Part shown: positions 45,009 through 52,566 of the stretch, in pieces | Layout of the letters: each line of letters begins with the position of its first letter | How positions within the stretch are numbered: the first letter of the stretch is position 1 | Source: Haloplanus litoreus | Lineage (GTDB): Archaea > Halobacteriota > Halobacteria > Halobacteriales > Haloferacaceae | Assembly (NCBI RefSeq): GCF_042677945.1 | Contig: NZ_JBHUDN010000009.1 | Strand: one strand, 5' to 3' | DNA length: 64,000 nt | Program-made: the position numbers and the translations under genes | Notes under the pieces: model-generated | Database searches by the model: none | The model's input: only the letters and a program-made list of their open reading frames with translations | Told to the model about the DNA's origin: nothing

Positions 45009-45471
45009 TCCCGCGCCGACGCGGGTGGCTGCCGACGCGGACGTCCTCGCTGCGGATCTGCTCGTCGGCGACTCGTCGCGGGCGGCGCTCGATCACGTCC
45101 GCGAACACTCGTGGACGACGCTCGTCGCGAGCGACCACCTCCTCGACGACGCCGAGGCGGTGATCGCCGGCCTCGCCGACGCGTCGCTGGCGCGGGACTG
45201 GCGCGTACGGATCGAGGACGACTGCGAACTCGTCGCCCACCCCGCGGAGGATCACCCGGCGCTCGCGGCCGCCTACCGCGGCGGCGCCATGCATCTGCTG
45301 ACCCTCGACGAGTCGCTCCTGTCGGCGTCGGCGGGGGCGGCCGTTCGCGGGCGCGTCGAGACGAGCGTCAGGCACCCCCGGGCGTTCGCGGCGCTGTTCG
45401 ACGCCGAGAGCCTCTATCGCGAGGCCGTCGGCGGGGAGTATCCCGGTCCGGATCGGGACCCGCGGGCCTAG
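45001..45471 (+). CDS. PIN-like domain protein, 156 aa
   Basis: The opening TRVAADADVLAADLLVGD places acidic residues as in PIN nucleases. Later EDDCELVAHPAEDHPALAAA and GAMHLLTLDESLLSASAGAA supply further acidic positions and the Ser/Asp region typical of the PIN fold. It overlaps the preceding 33-residue gene by 8 bp, suggesting translational coupling. Such a pair could be a compact toxin-antitoxin or an RNA-processing module. Convergent with rdgB, overlapping by 4 bp. Confidence 0.65.
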   Translation: MSDPAPTRVAADADVLAADLLVGDSSRAALDHVREHSWTTLVASDHLLDDAEAVIAGLADASLARDWRVRIEDDCELVAHPAEDHPALAAAYRGGAMHLLTLDESLLSASAGAAVRGRVETSVRHPRAFAALFDAESLYREAVGGEYPGPDRDPRA

Positions 45472-46091
45472 CGGGTCGGGTACCACTCCGCGAACTTCTC
45501 GAGGGCGCGGCCGCGGTGGGAGACGGCGTTTTTCTTCGCCGGTCCCATCTCCGCGAAGGTGGTTCCCTCGTGTTCGAACACGGGGTCGTAGCCGAAGCCC
45601 TCGTCGCCACGGGGGTCGACGAGGCGCCCGCGCACGGACCCAGTGAACAGTTTGACCGGCAGATCGTCGCCGTCGGCGTCCTCGTCGGCCGCCGCGGCCG
45701 CCGCGCGGTCCCCGCGGTCGATGGGGTCGGGACTGGCGTCGAAGGGGTCGCCGTCGCAGTAGGCGAGGACACAGCGGAAGGCGGCGCGGGCGGGGTCCGT
45801 CGCTTCGCGGGCGAGGGCGCTCACGCGCTCGATGCCGAGTTTCTCCTCGGCGTAGGCGGTGTAGGGACCGGGGAAGCCGTCCAAGGCGTCGATGAACAGG
45901 CCGGCGTCGTCGACGAGGACGGGTTCGCCGGCGTGGCGGAACGCCTCGCGGGCGCCGCGGGCGGCGATGGGTTCGAGGGTGGGTGCCTGAATCTCGGTGT
46001 AGTCGAAGTCTAGCTGGGCGACGGCGCCGTCGTCGAGATACTCACGGACCTCCCGGACCTTCCCGGGGTTGGTCGTGACGTAGTTGAGCAT
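45468..46091 (-). CDS. rdgB: XTP/dITP pyrophosphatase (HAM1/RdgB)
   Basis: A 207-residue protein beginning MLNYVTTNPGKVREVREYL, with LVDDAGLFIDALDGFPGPYT, GFGYDPVFEHEGTTFAEM and KNAVSHRGRALEKF, the canonical Ham1 motifs. It removes non-canonical purine nucleoside triphosphates from the pool. An Ala/Asp-rich insert (RGDRAAAAAADEDADGD) near residue 128 is a haloarchaeal elaboration. It is divergent from the aIF2-gamma operon. Confidence 0.93.
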   Translation of the reverse strand: MLNYVTTNPGKVREVREYLDDGAVAQLDFDYTEIQAPTLEPIAARGAREAFRHAGEPVLVDDAGLFIDALDGFPGPYTAYAEEKLGIERVSALAREATDPARAAFRCVLAYCDGDPFDASPDPIDRGDRAAAAAADEDADGDDLPVKLFTGSVRGRLVDPRGDEGFGYDPVFEHEGTTFAEMGPAKKNAVSHRGRALEKFAEWYPTR

Positions 46092-46154
46092 ATCGGCCGT
46101 GGGGTCGGTCGGGTCAAATGAGCGTCGGTCCACTCTCCGCCGGAGAACAGCAAC

Positions 46155-46160
46155 TTTATC
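46155..46160 (+). promoter_or_regulatory. TATA element of aIF2-gamma operon
   Basis: TTTATC lies about 40 bp before ATG 46198, allowing a leader of roughly 12-15 nt. The complementary sequence GATAAA on the minus strand could serve rdgB. Confidence 0.45.
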
Positions 46161-46197
46161 ACCGGCAGGGAGCGAAATTCCTCCAAGATTACTCTCA

Positions 46198-47430
46198 ATG
46201 GCGACGGAAACACACCAGCAACCGGAGGTGAACATCGGTCTCGTAGGCCACGTCGATCACGGCAAGACGACGTTGGTACAGGCTCTCAGTGGGTCGTGGA
46301 CGGACCAGCACTCCGAGGAGATGAAACGCGGAATCTCCATCAGACTCGGGTACGCGGACGCGACGTTCCGCAAGTGTCCCGGTGTCGACGAACCGGAGGG
46401 GTTCACCGTCGACGAGACCTGTCCCGACGGCTCGGAGAGCGAGGCGCTGCGGACGGTCTCGTTCGTCGACGCACCCGGTCACGAGACGCTGATGGCGACG
46501 ATGCTCTCGGGGGCCGCACTCATGGACGGGGCGGTGCTGGTCGTGAGCGCGACCGAACAGGTCCCGCAGGCCCAGACCGAGGAGCACCTGATGGCACTCG
46601 ACATCATCGGCGTCGAGAACATCGTCATCGCCCAGAACAAGATCGACCTCGTCGACCGCGAGCAGGCCGTCCGGAACCACGAACAGATCGAGGAGTTCGT
46701 CGAGGGAACCGTCGCCGAGGACGCCCCCATCGTCCCGATCAGCGCCCAGCAGGGGGTCAACATGGATCTCCTCATCGACGCAATCGAGCGAGAGATCCCC
46801 ACGCCGGACCGCGACGAGGGCGACGCCGCGCGGATGTTCGTCGCCCGGAGCTTCGACATCAACCGGCCGGGGACGACCTGGGAGGATCTCAAGGGCGGCG
46901 TCGTCGGCGGCAGCCTCGTCGACGGGACGCTCGAAGCGGGCGAGGAGATCGAACTCCGCCCCGGCCGCGAGGTCGAGGAGGAGGGGCAATCCGAGTGGCG
47001 ACCCATCACGACCGAGGTGCGCTCGCTGCAGGCGGGCAGCCAGTCGGTCGACGTGGCCAGCCCCGGCGGCCTCCTCGGCGTCGGCACCGGTCTCGATCCG
47101 TCGCTGACGAAAGGCGACGCGCTCGCGGGACAGGTCGCGGGCGAACCGGGGACGCTCCCGCCGACTCACGAGGCCTTCGAGATGGACGTCGAACTGCTGG
47201 ATCGCGTCGTCGGCGAAGACGGCGACGAGATCGAGGAGATCTCGACGGGCGAACCGCTGATGCTCACCGTCGGAACCGCGACGACCGTCGGTGCGGTAAC
47301 CAGCGCGCGTTCCGGCGAGTGTGAGGTATCGCTGAAACGCCCCGTCTGTGCGGAGTCGGGGTCGAAAATCGCTATCAATCGCCGCGTCGGGGCGCGCTGG
47401 CGGCTCATCGGCATCGGCACGCTCAAGTGA
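46198..47430 (+). CDS. eif2g: Translation initiation factor aIF2 subunit gamma
   Basis: A 410-residue GTPase. G1 is GHVDHGKTT near 17-25, G3 DAPGHETLM near 92-100, G4 NKID near 144-147, followed by beta-barrel domains II and III ending RRVGARWRLIGIGTLK. It delivers initiator Met-tRNA to the small subunit as part of aIF2. It is the first gene of an operon with PIN nuclease, Rpo7, Spt4, dephospho-CoA kinase, S24e and Kae1-Bud32. The next gene overlaps its stop (GTGA). Confidence 0.97.
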   Translation: MATETHQQPEVNIGLVGHVDHGKTTLVQALSGSWTDQHSEEMKRGISIRLGYADATFRKCPGVDEPEGFTVDETCPDGSESEALRTVSFVDAPGHETLMATMLSGAALMDGAVLVVSATEQVPQAQTEEHLMALDIIGVENIVIAQNKIDLVDREQAVRNHEQIEEFVEGTVAEDAPIVPISAQQGVNMDLLIDAIEREIPTPDRDEGDAARMFVARSFDINRPGTTWEDLKGGVVGGSLVDGTLEAGEEIELRPGREVEEEGQSEWRPITTEVRSLQAGSQSVDVASPGGLLGVGTGLDPSLTKGDALAGQVAGEPGTLPPTHEAFEMDVELLDRVVGEDGDEIEEISTGEPLMLTVGTATTVGAVTSARSGECEVSLKRPVCAESGSKIAINRRVGARWRLIGIGTLK

Positions 47431-47813
47431 CAGGACCACCCGTCGCAATGGACACCAGTGCGCTCATGATGCCGGTCGAATGCGACGTGCGCGTGTTCGA
47501 CGAACTCGACCGCCTCCTCGGCGACGCAGAGTTCGTCACGCCGGCCGCAGTGGTCGCGGAACTGGAGAGCCTGTCGACGGGTGCGGGAGAGGAGGCAACC
47601 GCCGCCAGCGTCGGTCGTGATCTGGCGGAGCGCTGTCGCGTGGTGGAGACGGACGCATCGTACGCAGACGACGCACTCGTCGAACTCGCCGAACGTGGCG
47701 AGTGCGAGTACGTCGTGACGAACGACGGCCCCCTCAAGGACCGGCTGCTCGAACGTGGTGTTCGGGTAATCGGTTTAAGGGGTCGGAACACACTGAACAT
47801 AACACAACCTTAG
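47427..47813 (+). CDS. PIN-domain endonuclease (Fcf1/VapC9-like)
   Basis: A 128-residue protein starting at GTG overlapping the aIF2-gamma stop. MDTSALMMPVECDVRVFDEL gives the first catalytic Asp, PAAVVAELESL the Glu, and YVVTNDGPLKDRLLERGVRV the last Asp pair of the PIN active site. In archaea this gene regularly follows aIF2-gamma and is thought to act in rRNA processing, like eukaryotic Fcf1. No antitoxin lies beside it. Confidence 0.88.
   Translation: MTGPPVAMDTSALMMPVECDVRVFDELDRLLGDAEFVTPAAVVAELESLSTGAGEEATAASVGRDLAERCRVVETDASYADDALVELAERGECEYVVTNDGPLKDRLLERGVRVIGLRGRNTLNITQP
47774..47779 (+). promoter_or_regulatory. Possible internal TATA for rpo7
   Basis: TTTAAG lies inside the end of the PIN gene, about 38 bp before the rpo7 ATG, and could give the polymerase genes a second promoter. 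Confidence 0.35.
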
Positions 47814-47814
47814 C

Positions 47815-48387
47815 ATGTACAAACGGGTACGACTCAAGGACACGGTCGAGGTGCCTCCGCGGCACCTCGCCGACGTGACGCCCGAGCGGGTGAAGCGCCT
47901 GCTCCAGGACAAACTCGAAGGCCGGATGGACGAGGAGGTGGGGAGCGTCGTGAGCATCATCGAAGTTCACGACATCGGCGACGGTGCGGTGTTGCCCAAC
48001 CGCCCCGGCGTCTACTACGAGGCCGATTTCGATGCCATCACCTTCGACCCACAGATGCAGGAGGTCGTCGACGGTACCGTCGTCGAAGTCGTGGAGTTCG
48101 GCGCCTTCGTCGGGATCGGTCCCGTCGACGGCCTGCTCCACGTCTCACAGATCTCCGACGAATACCTCGCCTACGACGGCGAGAATCAGCAACTCGCCTC
48201 GACGGAGACGAACCGCACCCTCGGCGTCGGCGACGAGGTCCGGGTGCGCATCGTCACCAAGAGCGTCGACGAGCGCAACCCGCGAGACAGCAAGATCGGG
48301 TTGACGGCGAAACAGCCGGGGCTGGGCAAACACGGCTGGCTCGAAGAGGAACGACAGAAACGAGAGGCGCAGATGGAGGGTAACTGA
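47815..48387 (+). CDS. rpo7: RNA polymerase subunit Rpo7 (E')
   Basis: A 190-residue protein beginning MYKRVRLKDTVEVPPRHLAD. The N-terminal truncated RNP domain is followed by an S1-type OB domain (VVDGTVVEVVEFGAFVGIGP through HVSQISDEYLAYDG). Rpo7 pairs with Rpo4 as the polymerase stalk that contacts nascent RNA and initiation factors. Its stop overlaps the spt4 start (ATGA-type TGATG). Confidence 0.96.
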   Translation: MYKRVRLKDTVEVPPRHLADVTPERVKRLLQDKLEGRMDEEVGSVVSIIEVHDIGDGAVLPNRPGVYYEADFDAITFDPQMQEVVDGTVVEVVEFGAFVGIGPVDGLLHVSQISDEYLAYDGENQQLASTETNRTLGVGDEVRVRIVTKSVDERNPRDSKIGLTAKQPGLGKHGWLEEERQKREAQMEGN

Positions 48388-48584
48388 TGGCCGAGGACCG
48401 CCTCGCCTGCCGTGAGTGTCACTTCATCAACGACCCCGACACGCAGACCTGTGCGAACTGTGGGTCGTCGAGTCTCACGGAGGACTGGGCGGGCTACGTC
48501 ATCATCACCCACCCCGAGCGCTCCGAGGTGGCCGAGGAGATGAACGTCTCCGAACCCGGCGGCTACGCGCTGAAGGTCCGCTGA
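48387..48584 (+). CDS. spt4: Transcription elongation factor Spt4 (Rpo E'')
   Basis: A 65-residue zinc protein. Two knuckles, CREC (8-11) and CANC (22-25), bind zinc, and DWAGYVIITHPERSEVAE is the conserved Spt5-contacting part. Spt4 with Spt5 holds the polymerase clamp closed during elongation. Translationally coupled to rpo7 and 2 bp before the kinase gene. Confidence 0.95.
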   Translation: MAEDRLACRECHFINDPDTQTCANCGSSSLTEDWAGYVIITHPERSEVAEEMNVSEPGGYALKVR

Positions 48585-48586
48585 CC

Positions 48587-49129
48587 GTGCTCGAACTCCC
48601 CGACGACTTGCGGGGAGCGTTCAAGGAGCCGCTGGGCCCGGTGTTCACCGATGCCGACGCGCTCCTCGCCGCCGACGGCGCCGGCCCCCCGCTGATCGCC
48701 GTGGGCGACGTGGTCACCGCCCACCTCCTCGACACCGGCTACCGGCCGGACGTGGCGGTGATCGACGGTCGAACCGAGCGCGAACGCGTCGCCGACGACG
48801 TGGCGCGGGTCCTTCCGGACCCGGACGTCGAGGTGGTGAACCCCCCAGCGACGCTCTCTCGGGACCTGCTGGAGGCACTCGTGGACGCCCTCGACGACGG
48901 GCCGACCGTCGTCGGCGTCGACGGCGAGGAGGATCTGGCGACGCTGCCGGCCATCCTCGCGGCACCGCTCGGCGGGGCGGTCGTCTACGGTCAGCCCGGC
49001 GAGGGGATGGTGCTCGTACCCGTCACCGACGAGTCGCGGGCGGTCGCCCGTGACCTCCTCTCTCGCATGACCGGCGACACCGACGCCGCCCTCGAGATAC
49101 TCGCTGAGGGCGATTCGGGCGCTTCGTAA
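48587..49129 (+). CDS. GTP-dependent dephospho-CoA kinase (DUF359)
   Basis: A 180-residue protein starting at GTG (VLELPDDLRGAFKEPLGPVF). Conserved segments are LIAVGDVVTAHLLDTGYRPD, VAVIDGRTER and VVGVDGEEDLATLPAILAA, matching the archaeal GTP-dependent enzyme that makes coenzyme A from dephospho-CoA. It lies in the aIF2-gamma operon, a common archaeal arrangement. Upstream reading in frame lacks family similarity, so GTG 48587 is chosen. Confidence 0.9.
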   Translation: MLELPDDLRGAFKEPLGPVFTDADALLAADGAGPPLIAVGDVVTAHLLDTGYRPDVAVIDGRTERERVADDVARVLPDPDVEVVNPPATLSRDLLEALVDALDDGPTVVGVDGEEDLATLPAILAAPLGGAVVYGQPGEGMVLVPVTDESRAVARDLLSRMTGDTDAALEILAEGDSGAS

Positions 49130-49170
49130 TCCTTTTGTCCGGTTCGAGACCACGTATGGGTAACTGAACG

Positions 49171-49497
49171 ATGGATATCGATATCATCGAGGAAGACGAG
49201 AACCCGATGTTGCACCGTACGGACGTGCGTTTCCAGATCACCCACGAGGACGCCACCCCGTCCCGTCTCTCCGTTCGAGACAGTCTCGCGGCCAAACTCA
49301 ACAAGGACTCCGCCGAAGTCGTCGTCCACAAACTCGACACGAAGTTCGGGATGCGCAAGACTATCGGCTACGCCAAGGTGTACCAGAGTCCGGACCACGC
49401 CCGCGACGTGGAGCAGGACCACATGCTCGACCGGAACAAGATCAGCCCCGACGGCGAGGACGCCGAGGACGCGGACGCGGAAGCCGAAGAAGCCTGA
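49171..49497 (+). CDS. rps24e: Small-subunit ribosomal protein S24e
   Basis: A 108-residue protein. MDIDIIEEDENPMLHRTDVR followed by LSVRDSLAAKLNKDSAEVVV and KFGMRKTIGYAKVYQSPDHA is diagnostic of S24e. An acidic haloarchaeal tail (DGEDAEDADAEAEEA) ends the protein. It assembles into the small subunit. The usual neighbour S27ae is not present between this gene and kae1, which starts 11 bp later. Confidence 0.95.
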   Translation: MDIDIIEEDENPMLHRTDVRFQITHEDATPSRLSVRDSLAAKLNKDSAEVVVHKLDTKFGMRKTIGYAKVYQSPDHARDVEQDHMLDRNKISPDGEDAEDADAEAEEA

Positions 49498-49508
49498 GCG
49501 CGCCACCG

Positions 49509-51149
49509 ATGCGCATTCTCGGTATCGAGGGGACGGCGTGGGCGGCCAGCGCCGCAGTCTACCGGTTCGATCCGGACGCGCCCCTCGATTCCGATCCGCC
49601 GTTCGTCGAAACTGACGCCTACCAACCCGAGAGCGGCGGCATTCACCCGCGCGAGGCCGCCGAACACATGGGCGAGGCCATCCCCACCGTCGTCGAGACG
49701 GCCCTCGACGCCGCCGACGGCCCCATCGACGCCGTCGCCTTCTCCCGCGGGCCGGGACTCGGCCCCTGCCTCCGCATCGTCGGCACCGCGGCCCGCGCCC
49801 TCGCGGGAACGCTCGACGTGCCCCTGATCGGTGTCAACCACATGGTTGCCCACTTGGAGATCGGGCGCCACGGCTCCGGCTTCGACTCGCCCGTCTGTCT
49901 GAACGCCAGTGGCGCCAACGCCCACCTGCTGGGCTACCACGACGGCCGCTATCGTGTCCTCGGCGAGACGATGGACACCGGCGTCGGCAACGCCATCGAC
50001 AAGTTCACCCGGCACGTCGGTTGGTCACATCCCGGTGGACCGAAGGTGGAGGCGGCGGCCGAGGGCGGCGAGTACGTCGACCTGCCCTACGTCGTCAAGG
50101 GGATGGACTTCTCCTTCTCGGGACTCATGAGCGCCGCCAAGGACGCCTACGACGAGGGCACGCCGGTCGAGGACGTCTGTTTCTCCCTCCAGGAGACCAT
50201 CTTCGCCATGCTGACCGAGGTGGCAGAACGGGCCCTGTCGCTGACGGGGTCCGACGAGCTCGTCCTCGGCGGCGGCGTCGGCCAGAACGAGCGCTTGCGC
50301 GAGATGCTGTCGACGATGTGTGCCGACCGCGGCGCCGCGTTCCACGCCCCAGAGCCGCGATATCTCCGCGACAACGCCGGGATGATCGCCGTCCTCGGCG
50401 CGAAGATGTACGCCGCCGGCGACGAACTCGCCATCGAGGACTCGGCGGTCGACCCGAACTTCCGCCCCGACGAGGTGGACGTGACCTGGCGGAGCGACGA
50501 GTCCGTCGCTATCGACCCCGTCGAGGCCGCCGAGCGTCAGGGCGCCGAGGCCGTCGTGACGGTCGAGAGCGCGGCGCCTCGTTCGGCTGAGCGTCGGACG
50601 CGGCCGGGAGAGTCCGACCGCGTGATCAAGCGTCGCCTGCCGAAGGCGTACCGCCACCCCGCCCTCGACGAGCGACTCCGCCGGGAGCGGACGGTGGCGG
50701 AGGCCCGCCTGACGAGCGACGCGCGGCGGCAGGGCGTCCCGACGCCAGTCGTCCGCGACGTCGACGTGGCCGAGGCGACGCTCACGTTCGCCCACGTCGG
50801 TGACCGTGACCTCGCGGCCGCCCTCACGCCCGACCGCGCCCGGGTGGTGGGCGAGCATCTCGCGACGCTCCACGGGGCCGGCATCGTCCACGGCGATCCG
50901 ACCGTGCGAAACGTCCGCGTCGACGAGGACCGGATCTACCTGATCGACTTCGGCCTCGGCTACCACAGCGGCCACGTCGAGGACCACGCGATGGACTGTC
51001 ACGTCTTCGAGGGGAGCGTCCGCGGGACGGCGACGGAGACGGCCGCCGAAGCGGCGCTCTCGGCGTTCGAGGCCGGCTACGCGGCGGCAGGAGACGAGGC
51101 CGTCCTCTCGCGACTCCGGGACGTCGAGGGACGCGGGCGGTACCGGTGA
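49509..51149 (+). CDS. kae1-bud32: Kae1-Bud32 fusion: tRNA t6A synthase and kinase/ATPase
   Basis: A 546-residue KEOPS protein. Residues 1-325 are Kae1 (MRILGIEGTAWAASAAVYRF), with metal ligands in NHMVAHLEIGRH and nucleotide-binding VLGGGVGQNERL. Residues about 345-546 are Bud32, an atypical kinase with VIKRRLPKAYRHPALDERLR, HGDPTVRNVRVDED (catalytic loop) and IDFGLGYHSGH (DFG). The complex adds threonylcarbamoyl to A37 of ANN-decoding tRNAs. The fusion is usual in haloarchaea. Last gene of the operon. Confidence 0.97.
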   Translation: MRILGIEGTAWAASAAVYRFDPDAPLDSDPPFVETDAYQPESGGIHPREAAEHMGEAIPTVVETALDAADGPIDAVAFSRGPGLGPCLRIVGTAARALAGTLDVPLIGVNHMVAHLEIGRHGSGFDSPVCLNASGANAHLLGYHDGRYRVLGETMDTGVGNAIDKFTRHVGWSHPGGPKVEAAAEGGEYVDLPYVVKGMDFSFSGLMSAAKDAYDEGTPVEDVCFSLQETIFAMLTEVAERALSLTGSDELVLGGGVGQNERLREMLSTMCADRGAAFHAPEPRYLRDNAGMIAVLGAKMYAAGDELAIEDSAVDPNFRPDEVDVTWRSDESVAIDPVEAAERQGAEAVVTVESAAPRSAERRTRPGESDRVIKRRLPKAYRHPALDERLRRERTVAEARLTSDARRQGVPTPVVRDVDVAEATLTFAHVGDRDLAAALTPDRARVVGEHLATLHGAGIVHGDPTVRNVRVDEDRIYLIDFGLGYHSGHVEDHAMDCHVFEGSVRGTATETAAEAALSAFEAGYAAAGDEAVLSRLRDVEGRGRYR

Positions 51150-51473
51150 TCAGCAGTCGGGTTCGGCCGACCTGCCGCCGGTGAACAACGTCGCCCACGC
51201 CGACCAGTAGCGGTTCCAGACGCCGGCACAGCGGTCGACGGCGGCGTCGAGCGAGTCGGCGTGGACCGACCGTCGATCCGCGGCCCGGCGCTCGTCGACG
51301 ACGTGCCGGCAGTCGGGACAGCGAACGCGTCGGTGGCTGGCAACCGTGCGGACCTCCCAGTCGCCGTCGAGGGGACTCGCGTGGCCACAGTCGGGACAGA
51401 AAAGCGTCGCCTTGCGGTCGGTGTCCTCGTCGTCGGCCGGGGACCGTGAGGGGGAAAGTGCGGGGAATTCCAT
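51150..51473 (-). CDS. Zinc-ribbon-like haloarchaeal protein, 107 aa
   Basis: Begins MEFPALSPSRSPADDEDTDR. Two cysteine pairs, TLFCPDCGHASP and VRCPDCRHVVDERRAADR, form a probable zinc ribbon. The second half (LDAAVDRCAGVWNRYWSAWA) is helical and Trp-rich, suggesting interaction with another protein. Convergent with kae1-bud32, whose stop lies directly beside its own, and divergent from the MoxR gene. Family not named. Confidence 0.7.
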   Translation of the reverse strand: MEFPALSPSRSPADDEDTDRKATLFCPDCGHASPLDGDWEVRTVASHRRVRCPDCRHVVDERRAADRRSVHADSLDAAVDRCAGVWNRYWSAWATLFTGGRSAEPDC

Positions 51474-51600
51474 TGGCACATCTTGGTGCCCGAGGGGGAT
51501 AATCCTGGCGCTAGAGCGTACAAAACGGACGATTGTGAACGATTCGGAAGTACACGGATCGGCGTCAGAGCTTTGTGCGAACGCCCCGTCGCCGACAGGT

Positions 51601-52566
51601 GTGACCGAGATGGACATCGGTGAGGCGGCGGCGGTCTGTAGCGATATCGTCGACCGGGTCGGCGAGGCCGTCGTCGCCGACCGGCGGTTCCTCGAGACGG
51701 TGTTGACCGGGATGCTCGCCCGGGGGCACGTCCTCGTCGAGGACGTCCCGGGAACCGGGAAGACCCTGACGGCCATCGCCCTCGCCGACGCCCTCGGACT
51801 GGACTTCAACCGCATCCAGTTCACACCCGACCTCCTGCCGAGCGACATCACGGGCACCAACGTCTACGACGAACACGAGGGGGAGTTTCGATTCCAGCGC
51901 GGCCCCGTCTTCGCGAACGTCGTCCTCGCGGACGAAATCAACCGCGCCCCGCCGAAGACTCAGTCGGCACTGCTGGAGGCGATGGACGAGGGGCAGGTGT
52001 CCGTCGACGGCGACACCTACCCGCTCCCGGAACCCTTCTTCGTCATCGCCACACAGAACCCGGTCGAACAGGACGGTACGTTCTCCCTGCCCGAGGCACA
52101 GCGCGACCGCTTCATCGTCAAGGCGTCGATGGGCTACCCCGACCGGGCGGGCGAACTCGAACTCCTCGACCGCCGGAGTAACCGTACGACGACGAAACCC
52201 CGCGTGGATGCCGCCGTCGATGTCGACCGGGTGACCACGCTCCGACAGGTGCCCGAACGGGTGCGGGTCAGCGGCGAGGTGCGAGCGTACCTCGTCGACC
52301 TGGCACGCGCGACCCGCAAGGACTCCCGGGTCGAGGTGGGCGTCTCGCCGCGGGGCATCCAGCGGTTCTTCGAGGCTGCCCGCGCCCGGGCGGTGGTCGC
52401 CGGGCGCTCCTACGTCGCCCCGGACGACGTGAAGGACGTCGCGCCCGCAGTGGTGACACACCGACTGATGTTGACCGCCGAAGCGGCCATCCGTGACACC
52501 GATCCCCGCACCGTCGTCGACGCCGTCCTCGACGGCGTCGAGGTACCGGCGGCGACGGCGGACTAG
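51601..52566 (+). CDS. MoxR-family AAA ATPase
   Basis: A 321-residue AAA+ protein. Walker A DVPGTGKTLTA near 48, Walker B NVVLADEINRAPPKTQSALL near 113, sensor 1 FVIATQNPVEQDGTFSLPEA, and a C-terminal helical lid with SPRGIQRFFEAARARAVV. MoxR ATPases act with DUF58 and vWA proteins to mature or activate enzyme complexes. It is convergent with the operon encoding a DUF58 protein, supporting joint function. GTG 51601 is the chosen start; ATG 51610 is an alternative. Confidence 0.92.
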   Translation: MTEMDIGEAAAVCSDIVDRVGEAVVADRRFLETVLTGMLARGHVLVEDVPGTGKTLTAIALADALGLDFNRIQFTPDLLPSDITGTNVYDEHEGEFRFQRGPVFANVVLADEINRAPPKTQSALLEAMDEGQVSVDGDTYPLPEPFFVIATQNPVEQDGTFSLPEAQRDRFIVKASMGYPDRAGELELLDRRSNRTTTKPRVDAAVDVDRVTTLRQVPERVRVSGEVRAYLVDLARATRKDSRVEVGVSPRGIQRFFEAARARAVVAGRSYVAPDDVKDVAPAVVTHRLMLTAEAAIRDTDPRTVVDAVLDGVEVPAATAD

